Positions 8,736 to 18,285 of a stretch of 64,000 nt of DNA are shown one piece after another. Source of the stretch: Clostridiales bacterium (GTDB lineage Bacteria; Bacillota; Clostridia; Christensenellales; CAG-314); NCBI GenBank assembly GCA_022508305.1, contig JAFLVM010000001.1, positions 896,341-960,340 of the forward strand. Reading direction: 5' to 3'. Numbering within the stretch: the first letter of the stretch is position 1; each line of letters begins with the position of its first letter. The notes beneath the pieces were generated by a model. The model saw only the letters and a program-made list of their open reading frames with translations. It had not been told where the DNA came from and made no database searches. The position numbers were made by a program, and so were the translations under genes.

Positions 8736-9416
8736 ATGAAAAGCAAAAATACGTTCAATACACTCAACGTAGTAACTACGGCAATGCTGTCTGCTTTGGC
8801 TGTGATACTGTCCACGATTATGCATCACATTCCGGGTGTAAACATGGCTACCGCAATACTGTTGTCACCCATGCACTTTCCCGTGTTGCTAATCGGTATA
8901 CTGTGCGGACCGTGGCTTGGACTTATCGGCGGAGTACTTGCGCCCGTCGTGTCCTTTTTGATGAGCGGAATGGCAAGCCCACCCCCTTCAACCCTCGTGC
9001 CAATGATTTTTGAGTTGGGCATGTACGGTTTCTTGACGGGCATGATGCGCAAGGTTTTCATTAAAAACCCCAAAACTAACCGTTTTGCGTCCATTTTGGC
9101 ACTCGTCATTGCAATGGTTGCAGGTCGCGCGCTCAATGCCGTAGTAGGGGCAATCTTTTTGGCGGCAGACGGACAGCTGTACTTTGTGGCGCTGTGGACA
9201 AAGTTTGCGGGCAACTTCACTTCCACTTGGGCGGGAATCATCATTCAACTGGTGCTTATTCCCGCAATACTTTTCGCTTTGCAAAGGAGCGGAATACTGT
9301 TGAAGTATCTTCCCGACACGCCAATGGCAGTTAAAGCCGTGGCAAGCGCGGTTGCAGATGAAAGTTCAAGCGAAACCGCGCAGGAAACGGAAACTGACGC
9401 AGAAACTGACAAATAA
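8736..9416 (+). CDS. ECF transporter S component (substrate unassigned)
   Basis: A 226-residue membrane protein with about five or six hydrophobic segments and the ECF S-component look: an N-terminal ATTAMLSALAVILS-like helix (VVTTAMLSALAVILSTIMH), PMHFPVLLIGILCGPWLGL, and a conserved ALNAVVGA. S components capture a vitamin or metal and share an energising ATPase module, which is not in this window. A hydrophilic Glu/Thr/Ala-rich tail of about 30 residues is unusual. The ATG at 8736 has AAAGGA 9 bases upstream, better than the in-frame TTG at 8718. No riboswitch that would name the substrate is seen. Confidence 0.8.
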   Translation: MKSKNTFNTLNVVTTAMLSALAVILSTIMHHIPGVNMATAILLSPMHFPVLLIGILCGPWLGLIGGVLAPVVSFLMSGMASPPPSTLVPMIFELGMYGFLTGMMRKVFIKNPKTNRFASILALVIAMVAGRALNAVVGAIFLAADGQLYFVALWTKFAGNFTSTWAGIIIQLVLIPAILFALQRSGILLKYLPDTPMAVKAVASAVADESSSETAQETETDAETDK

Positions 9417-9466
9417 TAACGGCAAATAATTAAGCAATCAAAAAGCAAGTTCTAAGGAGAAAAGAT

Positions 9467-12400
9467 ATGTTAGAACTTAAACAAATCGTAAAAGACTACG
9501 AAGCGGGCGGCGAAACGGTTCACGCGCTGAAGGGCTTGGATTTACGCTTTAGAACAAGTGAATTCGTGTCCATACTCGGTCCTTCGGGCTGCGGCAAGAC
9601 TACGCTGCTCAACATTATCGGCGGATTGGATCAGTACACGAGCGGCGACCTCGTCATTGACGGCGTGTCCACCAAGGACTACAAGGACCGCGATTGGGAC
9701 ACCTACCGCAATCACTCGATAGGCTTCGTATTTCAAACCTACAACCTCATTCCCCACCAAACGGTGTTGAAAAACGTCGAATTGGCGCTTACCCTTGCTG
9801 GCATACCCAAAAACGAACGTAAAACCCGCGCCATTGAAGCGCTCAATCTGGTGGGATTAGGCGACAAAATCAACAAACGCCCCAATCAGCTTTCGGGCGG
9901 ACAAATGCAGCGCGTTGCCATTGCCCGAGCGCTCGTCAACAATCCCGACATCATTTTGGCGGACGAACCTACGGGCGCATTGGACACCGAAACGGGTATT
10001 CAGGTAATGGAACTGCTCAAAGACGTTGCCAAGGACCGTCTTGTGGTGATGGTTACGCACAACCCCGAGCTTGCCGAAAAGTATTCTTCGCGTATCATTC
10101 GCATTTTGGACGGCGTTATCGTTGAGGACAGCGATCCGTTGAGTGAGGAAGAATACGCGGCGGAAAAGCAAGCGGAAATTGCGCGCGCCGAAGAGGAAAA
10201 TGACGGAAACCAAGCAGCCGCAAACAAAACGAAAAGTAAGAAAAAGCGCAAGAAGCAATCATTGATGTCCGTTTGGACGGCGTTCAAGCTGTCGCTGAAC
10301 AACCTTTTGTCTAAGATAAGACGTACCGCAATGGTGTCTGTTGCGGGCAGTATCGGCATAATAGGCGTTTCTATGGTACTTGCAATTTCTGCAGGCGTGC
10401 AAAATTATATCACCGTCATGGAAAACGACATGCTTAGCGGCAATCCCGTCGCAATCACGCAAAGCGCCTACGACTTTACCTCGCTGATGTCTTTGTCCGT
10501 TACCAACACCAAAGTAGACGTAGACAAGGTTGCCAAGGGCGACAAGGTGTACGTGCGTTCCCTTTTGGACACACTCGGCACTTTTGCGAAAGGCTTTGAA
10601 AGGACAAACACTATCACCGAGGCGTACGTTCATTACCTTTCCAAAATCCCCGAGGACAGTGTAAACGTCGTTCAGTTCGGTTACGCCTTCAACGTAAACA
10701 ACAACATTTACACCAATTTTACCGTCAGCAACAATCTCAACAGCCATTTCAAAGAGGGCGACAGTTGGGATTACAACGGCGGAAAGATGTCAATTGCGGC
10801 AATACGCGCCATGTACTCCAATATTCTTTCGCACGTGGAGGAGTACAAACAATGGGGCAGCATGATTTCCACCGTCGATACGTTTAGCGAGGTACCAAAC
10901 AATTTCGATTACGTAATGTCGCAGTACGACGTACTTGCAGTGGATTACAACGGTCAAGCGGTAACAAGCGGCTATTCGGAGGACTATCTCAAATCGCTGT
11001 TTAACGACAAGAGCACGCTAATTATGGTCGTGCAGGATCAGTACTTCAGCGACTTGATGTTTGCGCAATTCGGTTACTTTACCGAGGACGAATTTTTAGA
11101 TTACGCTTTTGCAGGCATCAACAATGAGGAAGAAGCAAAGGGCGAATTGGTGGGCGCAAACGGTATTCCCTATTCCAATCTTGTGGGTGACGCAGCGGAA
11201 AACTTCAAGTTTACCTACTACCCCAACGACAGCGTGTACAGCAAGCAGAAATTTCAAGTCAAGTACCTGTCCGACGAGCAAGTTGGAGCATTGATTGCAA
11301 TGATTTTGGGTAGTGACGGCGCGGCTTTTGCTCCGATGCTCACCAACGAAATACTGGCTGCCCGTAACGAGAGCGACGACAAGTTAAAGGAAGTTCTTGC
11401 CAAATACCAAATGGATATGCTCTTTGACACTTTACGCAAGCCTGCGACCCCGTATACCGAGGGATTCGTTGCAAACGCTTATACGACTGAGTACACCGTC
11501 AAGCAGGACGGCATGGACGATATCGTTTTGCCCGCATTCGGCACGGACGTTGGGGAAGTGGAATTGGGTGTAAAACTCATTTTGCAAAAGAAGGATTCCG
11601 TTTCCTACGGTTGTCTTGACACGGGATTATACTACACCAACGCGCTTACGGAATACATTCTTGAAACGGAAGCGGAAAGCGAAATAGTCAAGTATATTCA
11701 AACTAACGGCGCGCTTGATGAGGTTCCGTGCTACGTCGATTACTACTACGTAGAGGACACGGATGACGGCAGCTACTACGTTTTGGAAACGGCGCAAGGC
11801 TCAATCGACACCGGCGCAAGCATGATGTCTACGATAATAGGCTCTATTTCAGGCGCAGCTCCCACGTCCGTTTCGGCGGCCATGCTGGGCGGTAGCAGAA
11901 TTCCAACAGCCGTTTATTTCTACCCCGTGGACTTCGAGCGCAAGGACGTCGTCACTGATTACCTTGACGCGTGGAACGACATGTGTGAAAAGGGAAGCGT
12001 GTACACGTACGTTGATTTTGACGGAAACGAGGCTACGGTAACGTTGGAAGCCAAGGATCAAATAACCTACACGGATGCGGTCGGGCTTATCATTGCAATG
12101 ATAAACACCATGATAGAAATGATAACCATTGCGCTTGTTGCGTTCACTGCGTTGTCATTGGTTGTGTCCACCGTCATGATAGGAATCATCACCTACGTGT
12201 CCGTTGTGGAGCGTGTCAAGGAAATAGGAATTTTGCGCGCAATCGGCGCAAGAAAGAAGGATATAAAGCGGCTGTTCAACGCCGAAACCTTCATTATGGG
12301 ACTTGCTGCGGGCGTAGTGGGTATTGCAGTGACCTACCTGCTGTCCCTAACTCTTAATCTCATTTTGGGCTTCACCGTTGGAATTTACACAATCGCCGCT

Positions 12401-12523
12401 TTGCCCTTCTGGCAAGCGTTGATAATGGTAGGAATCAGCGTCGGACTCACACTTATTTCAGGACTGATTCCCGCGCGCGGCGCCGCCAAGAAGAACCCCG
12501 TCGTGGCGTTGCGCACCGAATAG
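9467..12523 (+). CDS. ABC transporter, fused ATPase and FtsX-type permease (MacB-like)
   Basis: A 1018-residue protein. The LolD/MacB-type ATPase occupies about residues 1-230: Walker [10 protein letters not shown] (38-46), signature LSGGQMQR, Walker [13 protein letters not shown]. An acidic then very basic linker ([10 protein letters not shown]) leads to a membrane segment near residue 290, an extracellular domain of about 550 residues, and three C-terminal FtsX helices ending [18 protein letters not shown]. This single-chain form is common in Firmicutes and tends to act in export of peptides or lipids or in envelope stress. It lies just downstream of the S component, but the spacing does not prove a shared role. 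Confidence 0.9.
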   Translation: MLELKQIVKDYEAGGETVHALKGLDLRFRTSEFVSILGPSGCGKTTLLNIIGGLDQYTSGDLVIDGVSTKDYKDRDWDTYRNHSIGFVFQTYNLIPHQTVLKNVELALTLAGIPKNERKTRAIEALNLVGLGDKINKRPNQLSGGQMQRVAIARALVNNPDIILADEPTGALDTETGIQVMELLKDVAKDRLVVMVTHNPELAEKYSSRIIRILDGVIVEDSDPLSEEEYAAEKQAEIARAEEENDGNQAAANKTKSKKKRKKQSLMSVWTAFKLSLNNLLSKIRRTAMVSVAGSIGIIGVSMVLAISAGVQNYITVMENDMLSGNPVAITQSAYDFTSLMSLSVTNTKVDVDKVAKGDKVYVRSLLDTLGTFAKGFERTNTITEAYVHYLSKIPEDSVNVVQFGYAFNVNNNIYTNFTVSNNLNSHFKEGDSWDYNGGKMSIAAIRAMYSNILSHVEEYKQWGSMISTVDTFSEVPNNFDYVMSQYDVLAVDYNGQAVTSGYSEDYLKSLFNDKSTLIMVVQDQYFSDLMFAQFGYFTEDEFLDYAFAGINNEEEAKGELVGANGIPYSNLVGDAAENFKFTYYPNDSVYSKQKFQVKYLSDEQVGALIAMILGSDGAAFAPMLTNEILAARNESDDKLKEVLAKYQMDMLFDTLRKPATPYTEGFVANAYTTEYTVKQDGMDDIVLPAFGTDVGEVELGVKLILQKKDSVSYGCLDTGLYYTNALTEYILETEAESEIVKYIQTNGALDEVPCYVDYYYVEDTDDGSYYVLETAQGSIDTGASMMSTIIGSISGAAPTSVSAAMLGGSRIPTAVYFYPVDFERKDVVTDYLDAWNDMCEKGSVYTYVDFDGNEATVTLEAKDQITYTDAVGLIIAMINTMIEMITIALVAFTALSLVVSTVMIGIITYVSVVERVKEIGILRAIGARKKDIKRLFNAETFIMGLAAGVVGIAVTYLLSLTLNLILGFTVGIYTIAALPFWQALIMVGISVGLTLISGLIPARGAAKKNPVVALRTE

Positions 12524-12578
12524 CGGAACGCCCTCGCCTTTACACTAACCGTATGACGGTATTGTTGCCACGTTAAGA

Positions 12579-12608
12579 TTGACAACGTAGGGCGACGGGG
12601 TATATAAT
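12579..12608 (+). promoter_or_regulatory. Promoter for the M13 peptidase gene
   Basis: TTGACA (12579-12584), 18 bases, TATAAT (12603-12608). AAAGGAG (12625-12631) then sets the ATG at 12640. Confidence 0.8.
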
Positions 12609-12639
12609 TTTCGTAATTTTTATTAAAGGAGTAGCTACT

Positions 12640-14541
12640 ATGGAAAAAGTAAGAGTGCAAGACGATTTGTACCTACACGTAAACAAGGAATGGATGGACA
12701 ACGCCGTCATACCCGACGACAAACCCCGCATAGGCGGATTTTCCGATTTGGACGAAGACGTTGAAAAGCTGCTAATTTCCGATTTCAACAAAATGGCGGA
12801 CGGCAAGCTGAAATGCTCCGACAAAAACGTCAAGAAAGCGGTAGCTTTGTTCAAACTTGTTAAAAATACCGATAAAAGAAACGCCGAAGGCATTGCTCCC
12901 GTTATGGACAGATTACACAAAATCGACAGTCTAGGCAGCATTGGCGACTTCAATTCCTCTTTGAGCAATTTGGTTGCCGAGCGTTTCAATTTGCCCTTTG
13001 ACATCGGCGTAGAGGTGGACTTCAAGGATTCATTGCATCACTGCGTAATGCTGACGGGTCCGCGCGCAATTTTGCCCGACGTCACCTACTACAAGCCGGA
13101 AATGGCTCAGCAGAAGAACGCTTTGCTCGGCGTGTGGCAGGGAATGGTAGCTCAACTGTTGCAGTTTACCGATTTGACAGCCGAACAGCAAGCTCAATAC
13201 ATACAGGACGCTTTGGAATTCGACGCGATAATTGCAACGTTAGTAAAGAGCAGCGAGGAGTGGTCGGATTACCCCGCAACCTACAATCCCATGACGATAG
13301 AAGAGGTGGCAAAACAACTTCAGCCCGTAGAATTTGCAAAACTGCTCAAGGATTTGTTTAACAAGCTTCCGGACAAGATTATTGTTGCTGAACCAAGGTT
13401 CTTAAACGGCTTTACTACGCTATTTAACGAGGCTAACTTTGTAAAATACAAGCATTGGGCGTACGTAACGGAATTGGTAGGCTCAACAAGCTTGCTATCC
13501 GAGCAGCTTCGTGAAATAGGCGGAATCTACACCAAGGTTCTTAGCGGAGTTGCGGCATTACCGAGCGTGGAAAAATGGGCTTTCCGAATTGCCTCCTCGT
13601 TATTCTCCGAACCCGTCGGAATTTACTACGGCGAAAAGTATTTCGGCGCGAAGGCTAAGCAGGACGTAGTGGACATCTGCAAGGAAATTATCGAAACCTA
13701 CAAATTGAGAGTTGCCCGCAACGATTTCCTGTCCGAAGCCACCAAGCAAAAAGCTATCAAGAAGCTGGACACCATCGTAATAAAAATGGGCTACCCCGAC
13801 AAGTGCGGCGAATTGTTCGACAGACTGACATTTGACGCAAACGACAGTTTGTTCAAGGCGGTGGAGTCCATTCGCAACGTTCGTTTGGCAGACAACATGA
13901 GTAAACTGTACAAGGACGTAGACCGCAGCGAGTGGCCAATGCCCGGACACATGGTAAACGCCTGCTACAACCCGTCAAGCAACGACATCACCTTCCCCGC
14001 GGCAATACTGCAAGCGCCCTTTTATTCCATCAAGCAATCACGCAGTGAAAACTTGGGCGGAATAGGCGCGGTTATCGGACACGAAATTTCTCACGCCTTC
14101 GACAACAACGGAGCAAAATGCGACGAAAACGGCAACCTCAACAACTGGTGGACGGACGAGGACTTCAAGCGTTTCGAGGAGCGCACTCACGCCATGATTG
14201 AGGAATTCGACGGAATAGAGCTACCTCAAGGCAAGGTCAACGGCGCGTTTATCGTCAGCGAAAACATTGCCGACAACGGCGGTATGGCTGTAACTCTCGA
14301 AATGATGAGCCACCTCAAGGACGCCGACTACCAAGCGTACTTCCGCAACTGGGCGCGCGTGTGGTGCATGAAAGCAAGACCCGAGTACCTGCAGCTGCTG
14401 ATTGCCGTTGACGTACACGGTCCTGCGGAGCTTCGCGCAAACATGCAACCGCGCAACTTCCCCGAGTGGTACGAGGCGTTCGGAGTCACCGACAAGGACA
14501 AGATGTACCTTGCTCCTGACAAGCGCGTTGTAATTTGGTAG
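12640..14541 (+). CDS. pepO: M13 family zinc endopeptidase (PepO-like)
   Basis: A neprilysin-type metallopeptidase of 633 residues. The zinc site is HEISH (His481, Glu482, His485) in VIGHEISHAFDNNGAKCD, with the third ligand Glu541 in SENIADNGG. Substrate-binding NAYY is replaced here by NACYNPSSNDITFPAAIL. The C-terminal box CMKARPEYLQ is present, and the chain ends in VVIW like other M13 proteins. No signal peptide is seen, so it should be a cytoplasmic oligopeptidase, as in lactic acid bacteria. Its own promoter stands upstream. Confidence 0.94.
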   Translation: MEKVRVQDDLYLHVNKEWMDNAVIPDDKPRIGGFSDLDEDVEKLLISDFNKMADGKLKCSDKNVKKAVALFKLVKNTDKRNAEGIAPVMDRLHKIDSLGSIGDFNSSLSNLVAERFNLPFDIGVEVDFKDSLHHCVMLTGPRAILPDVTYYKPEMAQQKNALLGVWQGMVAQLLQFTDLTAEQQAQYIQDALEFDAIIATLVKSSEEWSDYPATYNPMTIEEVAKQLQPVEFAKLLKDLFNKLPDKIIVAEPRFLNGFTTLFNEANFVKYKHWAYVTELVGSTSLLSEQLREIGGIYTKVLSGVAALPSVEKWAFRIASSLFSEPVGIYYGEKYFGAKAKQDVVDICKEIIETYKLRVARNDFLSEATKQKAIKKLDTIVIKMGYPDKCGELFDRLTFDANDSLFKAVESIRNVRLADNMSKLYKDVDRSEWPMPGHMVNACYNPSSNDITFPAAILQAPFYSIKQSRSENLGGIGAVIGHEISHAFDNNGAKCDENGNLNNWWTDEDFKRFEERTHAMIEEFDGIELPQGKVNGAFIVSENIADNGGMAVTLEMMSHLKDADYQAYFRNWARVWCMKARPEYLQLLIAVDVHGPAELRANMQPRNFPEWYEAFGVTDKDKMYLAPDKRVVIW

Positions 14542-14549
14542 GCTTGTAC

Positions 14550-14780
14550 ATGAATAACAAAACAGCAAAATTACTGACGGAAGAAGAAAGATACCCCGAC
14601 GGCGCCAATAGTCCTACCGTTCACAAGGAATACGCGTGTCCTTGTGGGCAGGGTAAGATTATCGAAGAATGCGTGCCGGGCTTTAACGATAGGTTTGTCA
14701 AGATAGAATGTCAATCCTGTTTCGACAAATACGTCGTTGTGGAAGGCTGCGGGTATCTTTGGGAATTAAAAGAAAAATAG
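14550..14780 (+). CDS. Small Cys-rich protein, zinc-ribbon-like
   Basis: A 76-residue protein with YACPCGQGK, EECVPG and KIECQSCFDKYVVVEGCG, a pattern that suggests a small zinc-binding fold. No family is recognised. I chose the ATG at 14550, 8 bases after the pepO stop; an upstream in-frame TTG lies inside pepO. The ribosome site is weak (GTAGG), so coupling to pepO translation is plausible. A strong terminator follows at once. Confidence 0.7.
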   Translation: MNNKTAKLLTEEERYPDGANSPTVHKEYACPCGQGKIIEECVPGFNDRFVKIECQSCFDKYVVVEGCGYLWELKEK

Positions 14781-14787
14781 TCTTACA

Positions 14788-14818
14788 AAAAAGGTGATGC
14801 GTTTTACATCACCTTTTT
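14788..14818. terminator. Bidirectional terminator
   Basis: A 12-bp stem, AAAAAGGTGATG (14788-14799) with CATCACCTTTTT (14807-14818), ends both the plus-strand pepO operon and the minus-strand regulator gene. Confidence 0.92.
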
Positions 14819-14819
14819 G

Positions 14820-15656
14820 TTATTGTTTAAATTGTTTGCGGTATTGTAATGGGGTAATACCCGTACGCTCCTTGAAAATTCGGAAAAAGTAGTTGTATTC
14901 GGGGTAGCCGATTTTCACGGAAATCTGGCTGACGGACATATTTGTGGTACTTAACAAATTTTGCGCCTTGCGTATGCGCTTTTTTATTATGTATTCCTGA
15001 ATGGTGTCACCCGATTCCTTTTCGAATGTGGTGTACAGCAGGTGACGGGGTACGCGGAATCGGTTGCAAATGTCGTCAACGGTTATCTTTTCGCAAATAT
15101 GCTCCTCGATGTATTTGTCAATGGTCGCGAACTGAATGCTGTGGTCGTAGCGGAAGTACTTTTCGTTGGTAATGTAGTAAATCAACATTCGCAAGAGCGA
15201 AATTGCCGAATCTATACAGTTTTTGTCCAGTACGGGCAGTTGGTAGTAGGCGTTTAGCATTTTGTCCTTGTCCAAGCCGTATTTTTCCGCCGAGTCCGTT
15301 ACGATTTGCGCCGAGGAATACTGTTCTTCCGCGTCGCGGAATTTGCCAATCATCAGGTAAGCAATTGGCGTGTCATCCTGAAAAATAGGCGTCACAGCCT
15401 CCGCCACGCCCGCGTGACAGGTGTACATCCACACGCCGCGCTCAGACAGCGCCTTTACGCAGTTGTCGTGATTGCAGCCGCTGCATTTAGACAGTAATTG
15501 TTCGTTTTCCCCAATTGCAAGGCAGTAGGGTTGCCACGTGCCAACGTCCGTAATGCAGTTGAAGTCGCGGTCAAACAGCGTAATGGTGATTTTCGTGCAG
15601 GTGTAGAAATCCGTCATTACCTTTTGCAATTTGTCTACGTCAAACTGTACTTTCAT
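14820..15656 (-). CDS. PocR-domain AraC family regulator
   Basis: A 278-residue transcription factor. The N-terminal part (about 5-165) matches the PocR sensory domain, including the cysteine-rich CSGCNHDNCVKAL and the MYTCHAGVAEAVTPI segment. The C-terminal 100 residues are an AraC-type double helix-turn-helix ending GYPEYNYFFRIFKERTGITPLQYR. It is divergent from galE and the likely controller of the galactan region, because a repeated motif occurs in both promoters. Its own promoter is TTGACT-N17-TATTCT, placing transcription start at or next to the ATG; no ribosome site is visible, so the message is probably leaderless. Confidence 0.92.
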   Translation of the reverse strand: MKVQFDVDKLQKVMTDFYTCTKITITLFDRDFNCITDVGTWQPYCLAIGENEQLLSKCSGCNHDNCVKALSERGVWMYTCHAGVAEAVTPIFQDDTPIAYLMIGKFRDAEEQYSSAQIVTDSAEKYGLDKDKMLNAYYQLPVLDKNCIDSAISLLRMLIYYITNEKYFRYDHSIQFATIDKYIEEHICEKITVDDICNRFRVPRHLLYTTFEKESGDTIQEYIIKKRIRKAQNLLSTTNMSVSQISVKIGYPEYNYFFRIFKERTGITPLQYRKQFKQ

Positions 15657-15662
15657 AAAAAT

Positions 15663-15691
15663 AGAATAGCAAATAGAACGCTAAAAGTCAA
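15663..15691 (-). promoter_or_regulatory. Promoter of the PocR-AraC gene (leaderless)
   Basis: On the minus strand TTGACT (15691-15686), 17 bases, TATTCT (15668-15663). Only 6 bases separate the -10 box from the ATG at 15656, so transcription should begin at the start codon. Confidence 0.65.
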
Positions 15692-15707
15692 TATCAAACT
15701 AAAATTG

Positions 15708-15723
15708 TTTTACGAAAGTATAG
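15708..15723 (+). promoter_or_regulatory. Candidate AraC-type operator in the regulator-galE intergenic region
   Basis: TTTTACGAAAGTATAG. The same motif occurs twice before the galactan operon (18137-18152 and 18157-18172). It lies 17 bases upstream of the regulator's -35 box and 19 bases upstream of the galE -35 box, so it could serve both directions. Confidence 0.55.
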
Positions 15724-15742
15724 TTTTTCGAACGATTTTATA

Positions 15743-15771
15743 TTGTCGCTTCAAATTAGGTGTGATAAAAT
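15743..15771 (+). promoter_or_regulatory. Promoter of galE
   Basis: TTGTCG (15743-15748), 17 bases, TAAAAT (15766-15771). AGAGGAGG precedes the ATG at 15838. Confidence 0.65.
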
Positions 15772-15837
15772 AAAAACAGGCATGACGCAGAAATCTTTTA
15801 CGGAATATTATGTGAAAGGATTTAGAGGAGGCTATCA

Positions 15838-16851
15838 ATGAAAGTTTTAGTTACCGGTGGCGCAGGTTACATTGGTTCACACACGGTTGTAGAGCTGCAA
15901 CAAAGCGGCTACGAAGTTGTGGTAATAGACAATTTTTCCAACTCTTCGCCCAAAAGTTTACAGCGAGTACAACAAATTACGGGCAAGGCAGTCACTCTCT
16001 ACGACGGTGACGTGCGTGACCGCAAGCTGTTGAACAAAATATTCAATTCGCACCGAATCGATTGGGTAATTCATTTCGCAGGACTCAAGGCTGTGGGCGA
16101 ATCGGTGGAAAAGCCGCTGGAGTACTACGACAACAACATTGGCGGCACTCTCGCGCTGCTCGAGGAAATGAAGGCTCACGGTTGCAAAAAGATAGTATTC
16201 TCATCTTCCGCAACGGTTTACGGCGAACCTGAACGCTTGCCTCTTGACGAACTGTGCAGAACGGGCGGTACTACCAACCCCTACGGTACGTCCAAGTATT
16301 TCCAAGAACTGATACTTAACGACGTGTACACTGCCGACAACGAATGGACTGTGGCTCTACTTAGATACTTCAATCCCGTTGGCGCGCATGAAAGCGGACT
16401 TATCGGCGAAGACCCCGAGGGTATTCCCAACAACCTCACCCCCTTCATTGCCAAGGTTGCAATAGGTGAATTGCCCGAAATAGGCGTGTTCGGCAACGAC
16501 TACGACACTCCCGACGGCACGGGCGTACGCGACTACATTCACGTAGTTGACCTTGCCAAAGGACACCTTGCCGCAATCGACAAGCTGACTAAGCCCGGCG
16601 TTTACACGTACAATCTCGGTACGGGCATAGGCTACAGCGTACTGGACGTTATTCGCGCGTTTGAAAAGGCGTGCGGACACAAGTTGGCGTATTCTATTAA
16701 GCCACGCAGAGCGGGTGACGTTGCCGCAAGCTACACAAGCCCCGACAAGGCGAAGAAAGAACTCGGTTGGCAAGCGGAACTGGGCATTGACGAAATGTGC
16801 GCGTCGCTGTGGAACTGGCAGAGCAAAAATCCCAAAGGATACAGGTCGTAA
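15838..16851 (+). CDS. galE: UDP-glucose 4-epimerase
   Basis: A 337-residue NAD-dependent epimerase that interconverts UDP-galactose and UDP-glucose in the Leloir pathway. The N-terminal Rossmann motif GGAGYIGSH, the [10 protein letters not shown] segment and the catalytic YGTSK are present, as is RYFNPVGAH. It begins a two-gene operon with the pyrophosphorylase and lies between the regulator and the galactan-use genes, fitting a role in galactose catabolism. Length is typical. galT and galK are not in the window. Confidence 0.96.
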   Translation: MKVLVTGGAGYIGSHTVVELQQSGYEVVVIDNFSNSSPKSLQRVQQITGKAVTLYDGDVRDRKLLNKIFNSHRIDWVIHFAGLKAVGESVEKPLEYYDNNIGGTLALLEEMKAHGCKKIVFSSSATVYGEPERLPLDELCRTGGTTNPYGTSKYFQELILNDVYTADNEWTVALLRYFNPVGAHESGLIGEDPEGIPNNLTPFIAKVAIGELPEIGVFGNDYDTPDGTGVRDYIHVVDLAKGHLAAIDKLTKPGVYTYNLGTGIGYSVLDVIRAFEKACGHKLAYSIKPRRAGDVAASYTSPDKAKKELGWQAELGIDEMCASLWNWQSKNPKGYRS

Positions 16852-16853
16852 AA

Positions 16854-18068
16854 ATGAAAGAAATAGAAAAATTATTACAAGCTCACGGACAGCAACACCT
16901 AATTTCGGTACTTGAAGGTTTAGACAAGGAGCAACAGAACAAGCTCATTGCGCAAATCAAATCAATAGACTGGAACACGGTAGAGCTGTGGAAAAATCCC
17001 GAGGATTTGAGCGGTAAGGGCAGAGTGCAACCTATTGACGGACTGTCATTGATGGATATAGAAGCCCGTAAAGAGGAATTTCGCAAAATTGGCGTTCAGG
17101 CAATACAGGACGGCAAGGTCGGCGCGGTGTTGCTTGCGGGCGGACAGGGTACGCGTCTTGGGTCTGACGCTCCAAAAGGCGCATATAACATAGGTTTAAC
17201 CCGCGAACTGTACATATTCGAACAGCTTATTTGCAATTTACTGGAAGTTTGCAAGCAATGCAACGCATTCGTTCCGCTGTTTGTGATGACCAGTGACAAA
17301 AACGACGGTGACACAAGGAAATTCCTTGAGGAACACGGCTTTTTCGGCTATCCGCGTGAGTTCGTTCGCTTCTTCGTGCAGGAAATGGCTCCCAGCGTAG
17401 ATTTCGACGGCAAACTTTTGCTGGAAGACAAAGCGCAACTTGTTTTGTCTCCAAACGGCAACGGCGGTTGGTATTCTTCCATTGCCAAGGCAGGCGTTCT
17501 CGACGATTTCCTCAAGCTTGAATGGCTCAACGTGTTTGCCGTGGACAACGTGTTGCAACGCATTGCCGACCCCGTGTTCGTCGGCGCGACGGTGGGAAGC
17601 GGATTGAACTGCGGCGCTAAGGTAGTGCGCAAAAACAACCCCTACGAAAAGGTGGGCGTGCTGTGTCTTGAAGATAACATGCCATCCGTCATCGAATACT
17701 ACGAATTGACGGACGAAATGGCAAATCAAATGGGCGCAGACGGCAATCTTGCCTACTCATTCGGCGTAATTCTCAACTATTTGTTCAGTTTGAGCAAATT
17801 GCGCGAGACCGTGGGCAAACGGATTCCCATTCACGTAGTAAAAAAGAAGATTCCTCACCTTGACGGAACAGGCGCGCTTGTCAAGCCTGAAACGGAAAAC
17901 GGCTACAAATTCGAAACGCTTATTCTCGACATGGTACGCGTGATGGAAAGCTGCCTGCCCTTCGAGGTGGTACGCGAGAGGGAATTTGCTCCCATCAAGA
18001 ACAAGACGGGCGTTGACAGCGTGGAAAGCGCTCGCGCGTTGCTACAACAAAACGGCGTCAAACTTTGA
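16854..18068 (+). CDS. UDPGP-family nucleotidyltransferase (UTP-sugar-1-phosphate uridylyltransferase)
   Basis: A 404-residue member of the eukaryotic-like UDPGP family (UGP/UAP), not the GalU type. The nucleotide loop LLAGGQGTRLGSDAPKGAY lies near residues 93-111; FFVQEMAPSVDFDGK and a conserved GNGGWYSSIAKAG follow. It would make UDP-glucose, UDP-galactose or UDP-GlcNAc from the sugar 1-phosphate; next to galE, UDP-hexose is the best guess. The ATG at 16854 is 2 bases after the galE stop; an in-frame upstream start lies inside galE. A terminator follows. Confidence 0.87.
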   Translation: MKEIEKLLQAHGQQHLISVLEGLDKEQQNKLIAQIKSIDWNTVELWKNPEDLSGKGRVQPIDGLSLMDIEARKEEFRKIGVQAIQDGKVGAVLLAGGQGTRLGSDAPKGAYNIGLTRELYIFEQLICNLLEVCKQCNAFVPLFVMTSDKNDGDTRKFLEEHGFFGYPREFVRFFVQEMAPSVDFDGKLLLEDKAQLVLSPNGNGGWYSSIAKAGVLDDFLKLEWLNVFAVDNVLQRIADPVFVGATVGSGLNCGAKVVRKNNPYEKVGVLCLEDNMPSVIEYYELTDEMANQMGADGNLAYSFGVILNYLFSLSKLRETVGKRIPIHVVKKKIPHLDGTGALVKPETENGYKFETLILDMVRVMESCLPFEVVREREFAPIKNKTGVDSVESARALLQQNGVKL

Positions 18069-18076
18069 CGGCTACT

Positions 18077-18112
18077 AACTCTGCTGATTTCAGTCGGCAG
18101 AGTTATTTTTTT
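18077..18112 (+). terminator. Intrinsic terminator of the galE operon
   Basis: AACTCTGC (18077-18084) pairs with GCAGAGTT (18097-18104), then an A and seven T residues. Confidence 0.85.
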
Positions 18113-18136
18113 GTAATTATTGTCTTTCTACAAATT

Positions 18137-18172
18137 TTTTACGATAGTACAGTTTTTTTTACAATAGTGCAT
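18137..18172 (+). promoter_or_regulatory. Tandem AraC-type operator before the galactan operon
   Basis: Two direct half-sites, TTTTACGATAGTACAG (18137-18152) and TTTTACAATAGTGCAT (18157-18172), start 20 bases apart, about two helical turns. The second touches the -35 box. This is how AraC-family activators usually bind. The nearby PocR-AraC protein is the obvious candidate. Confidence 0.65.
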
Positions 18173-18200
18173 TGAATTGCCATTTTCTGAATGTTATAAT
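18172..18200 (+). promoter_or_regulatory. Promoter of the galactan operon
   Basis: TTGAAT (18172-18177), 17 bases, TATAAT (18195-18200). The leader to the ATG at 18286 is about 80 bases. The weak -35 box abutting the operator suits activator-dependent transcription. Confidence 0.75.
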
Positions 18201-18285
18201 ATGAGAGGCATATTATCTGAACGATAAAAAATACGCTTTTCAACGGCGTGCAAAGACTAAAAATACATTTTTTTGTGGAGATACA

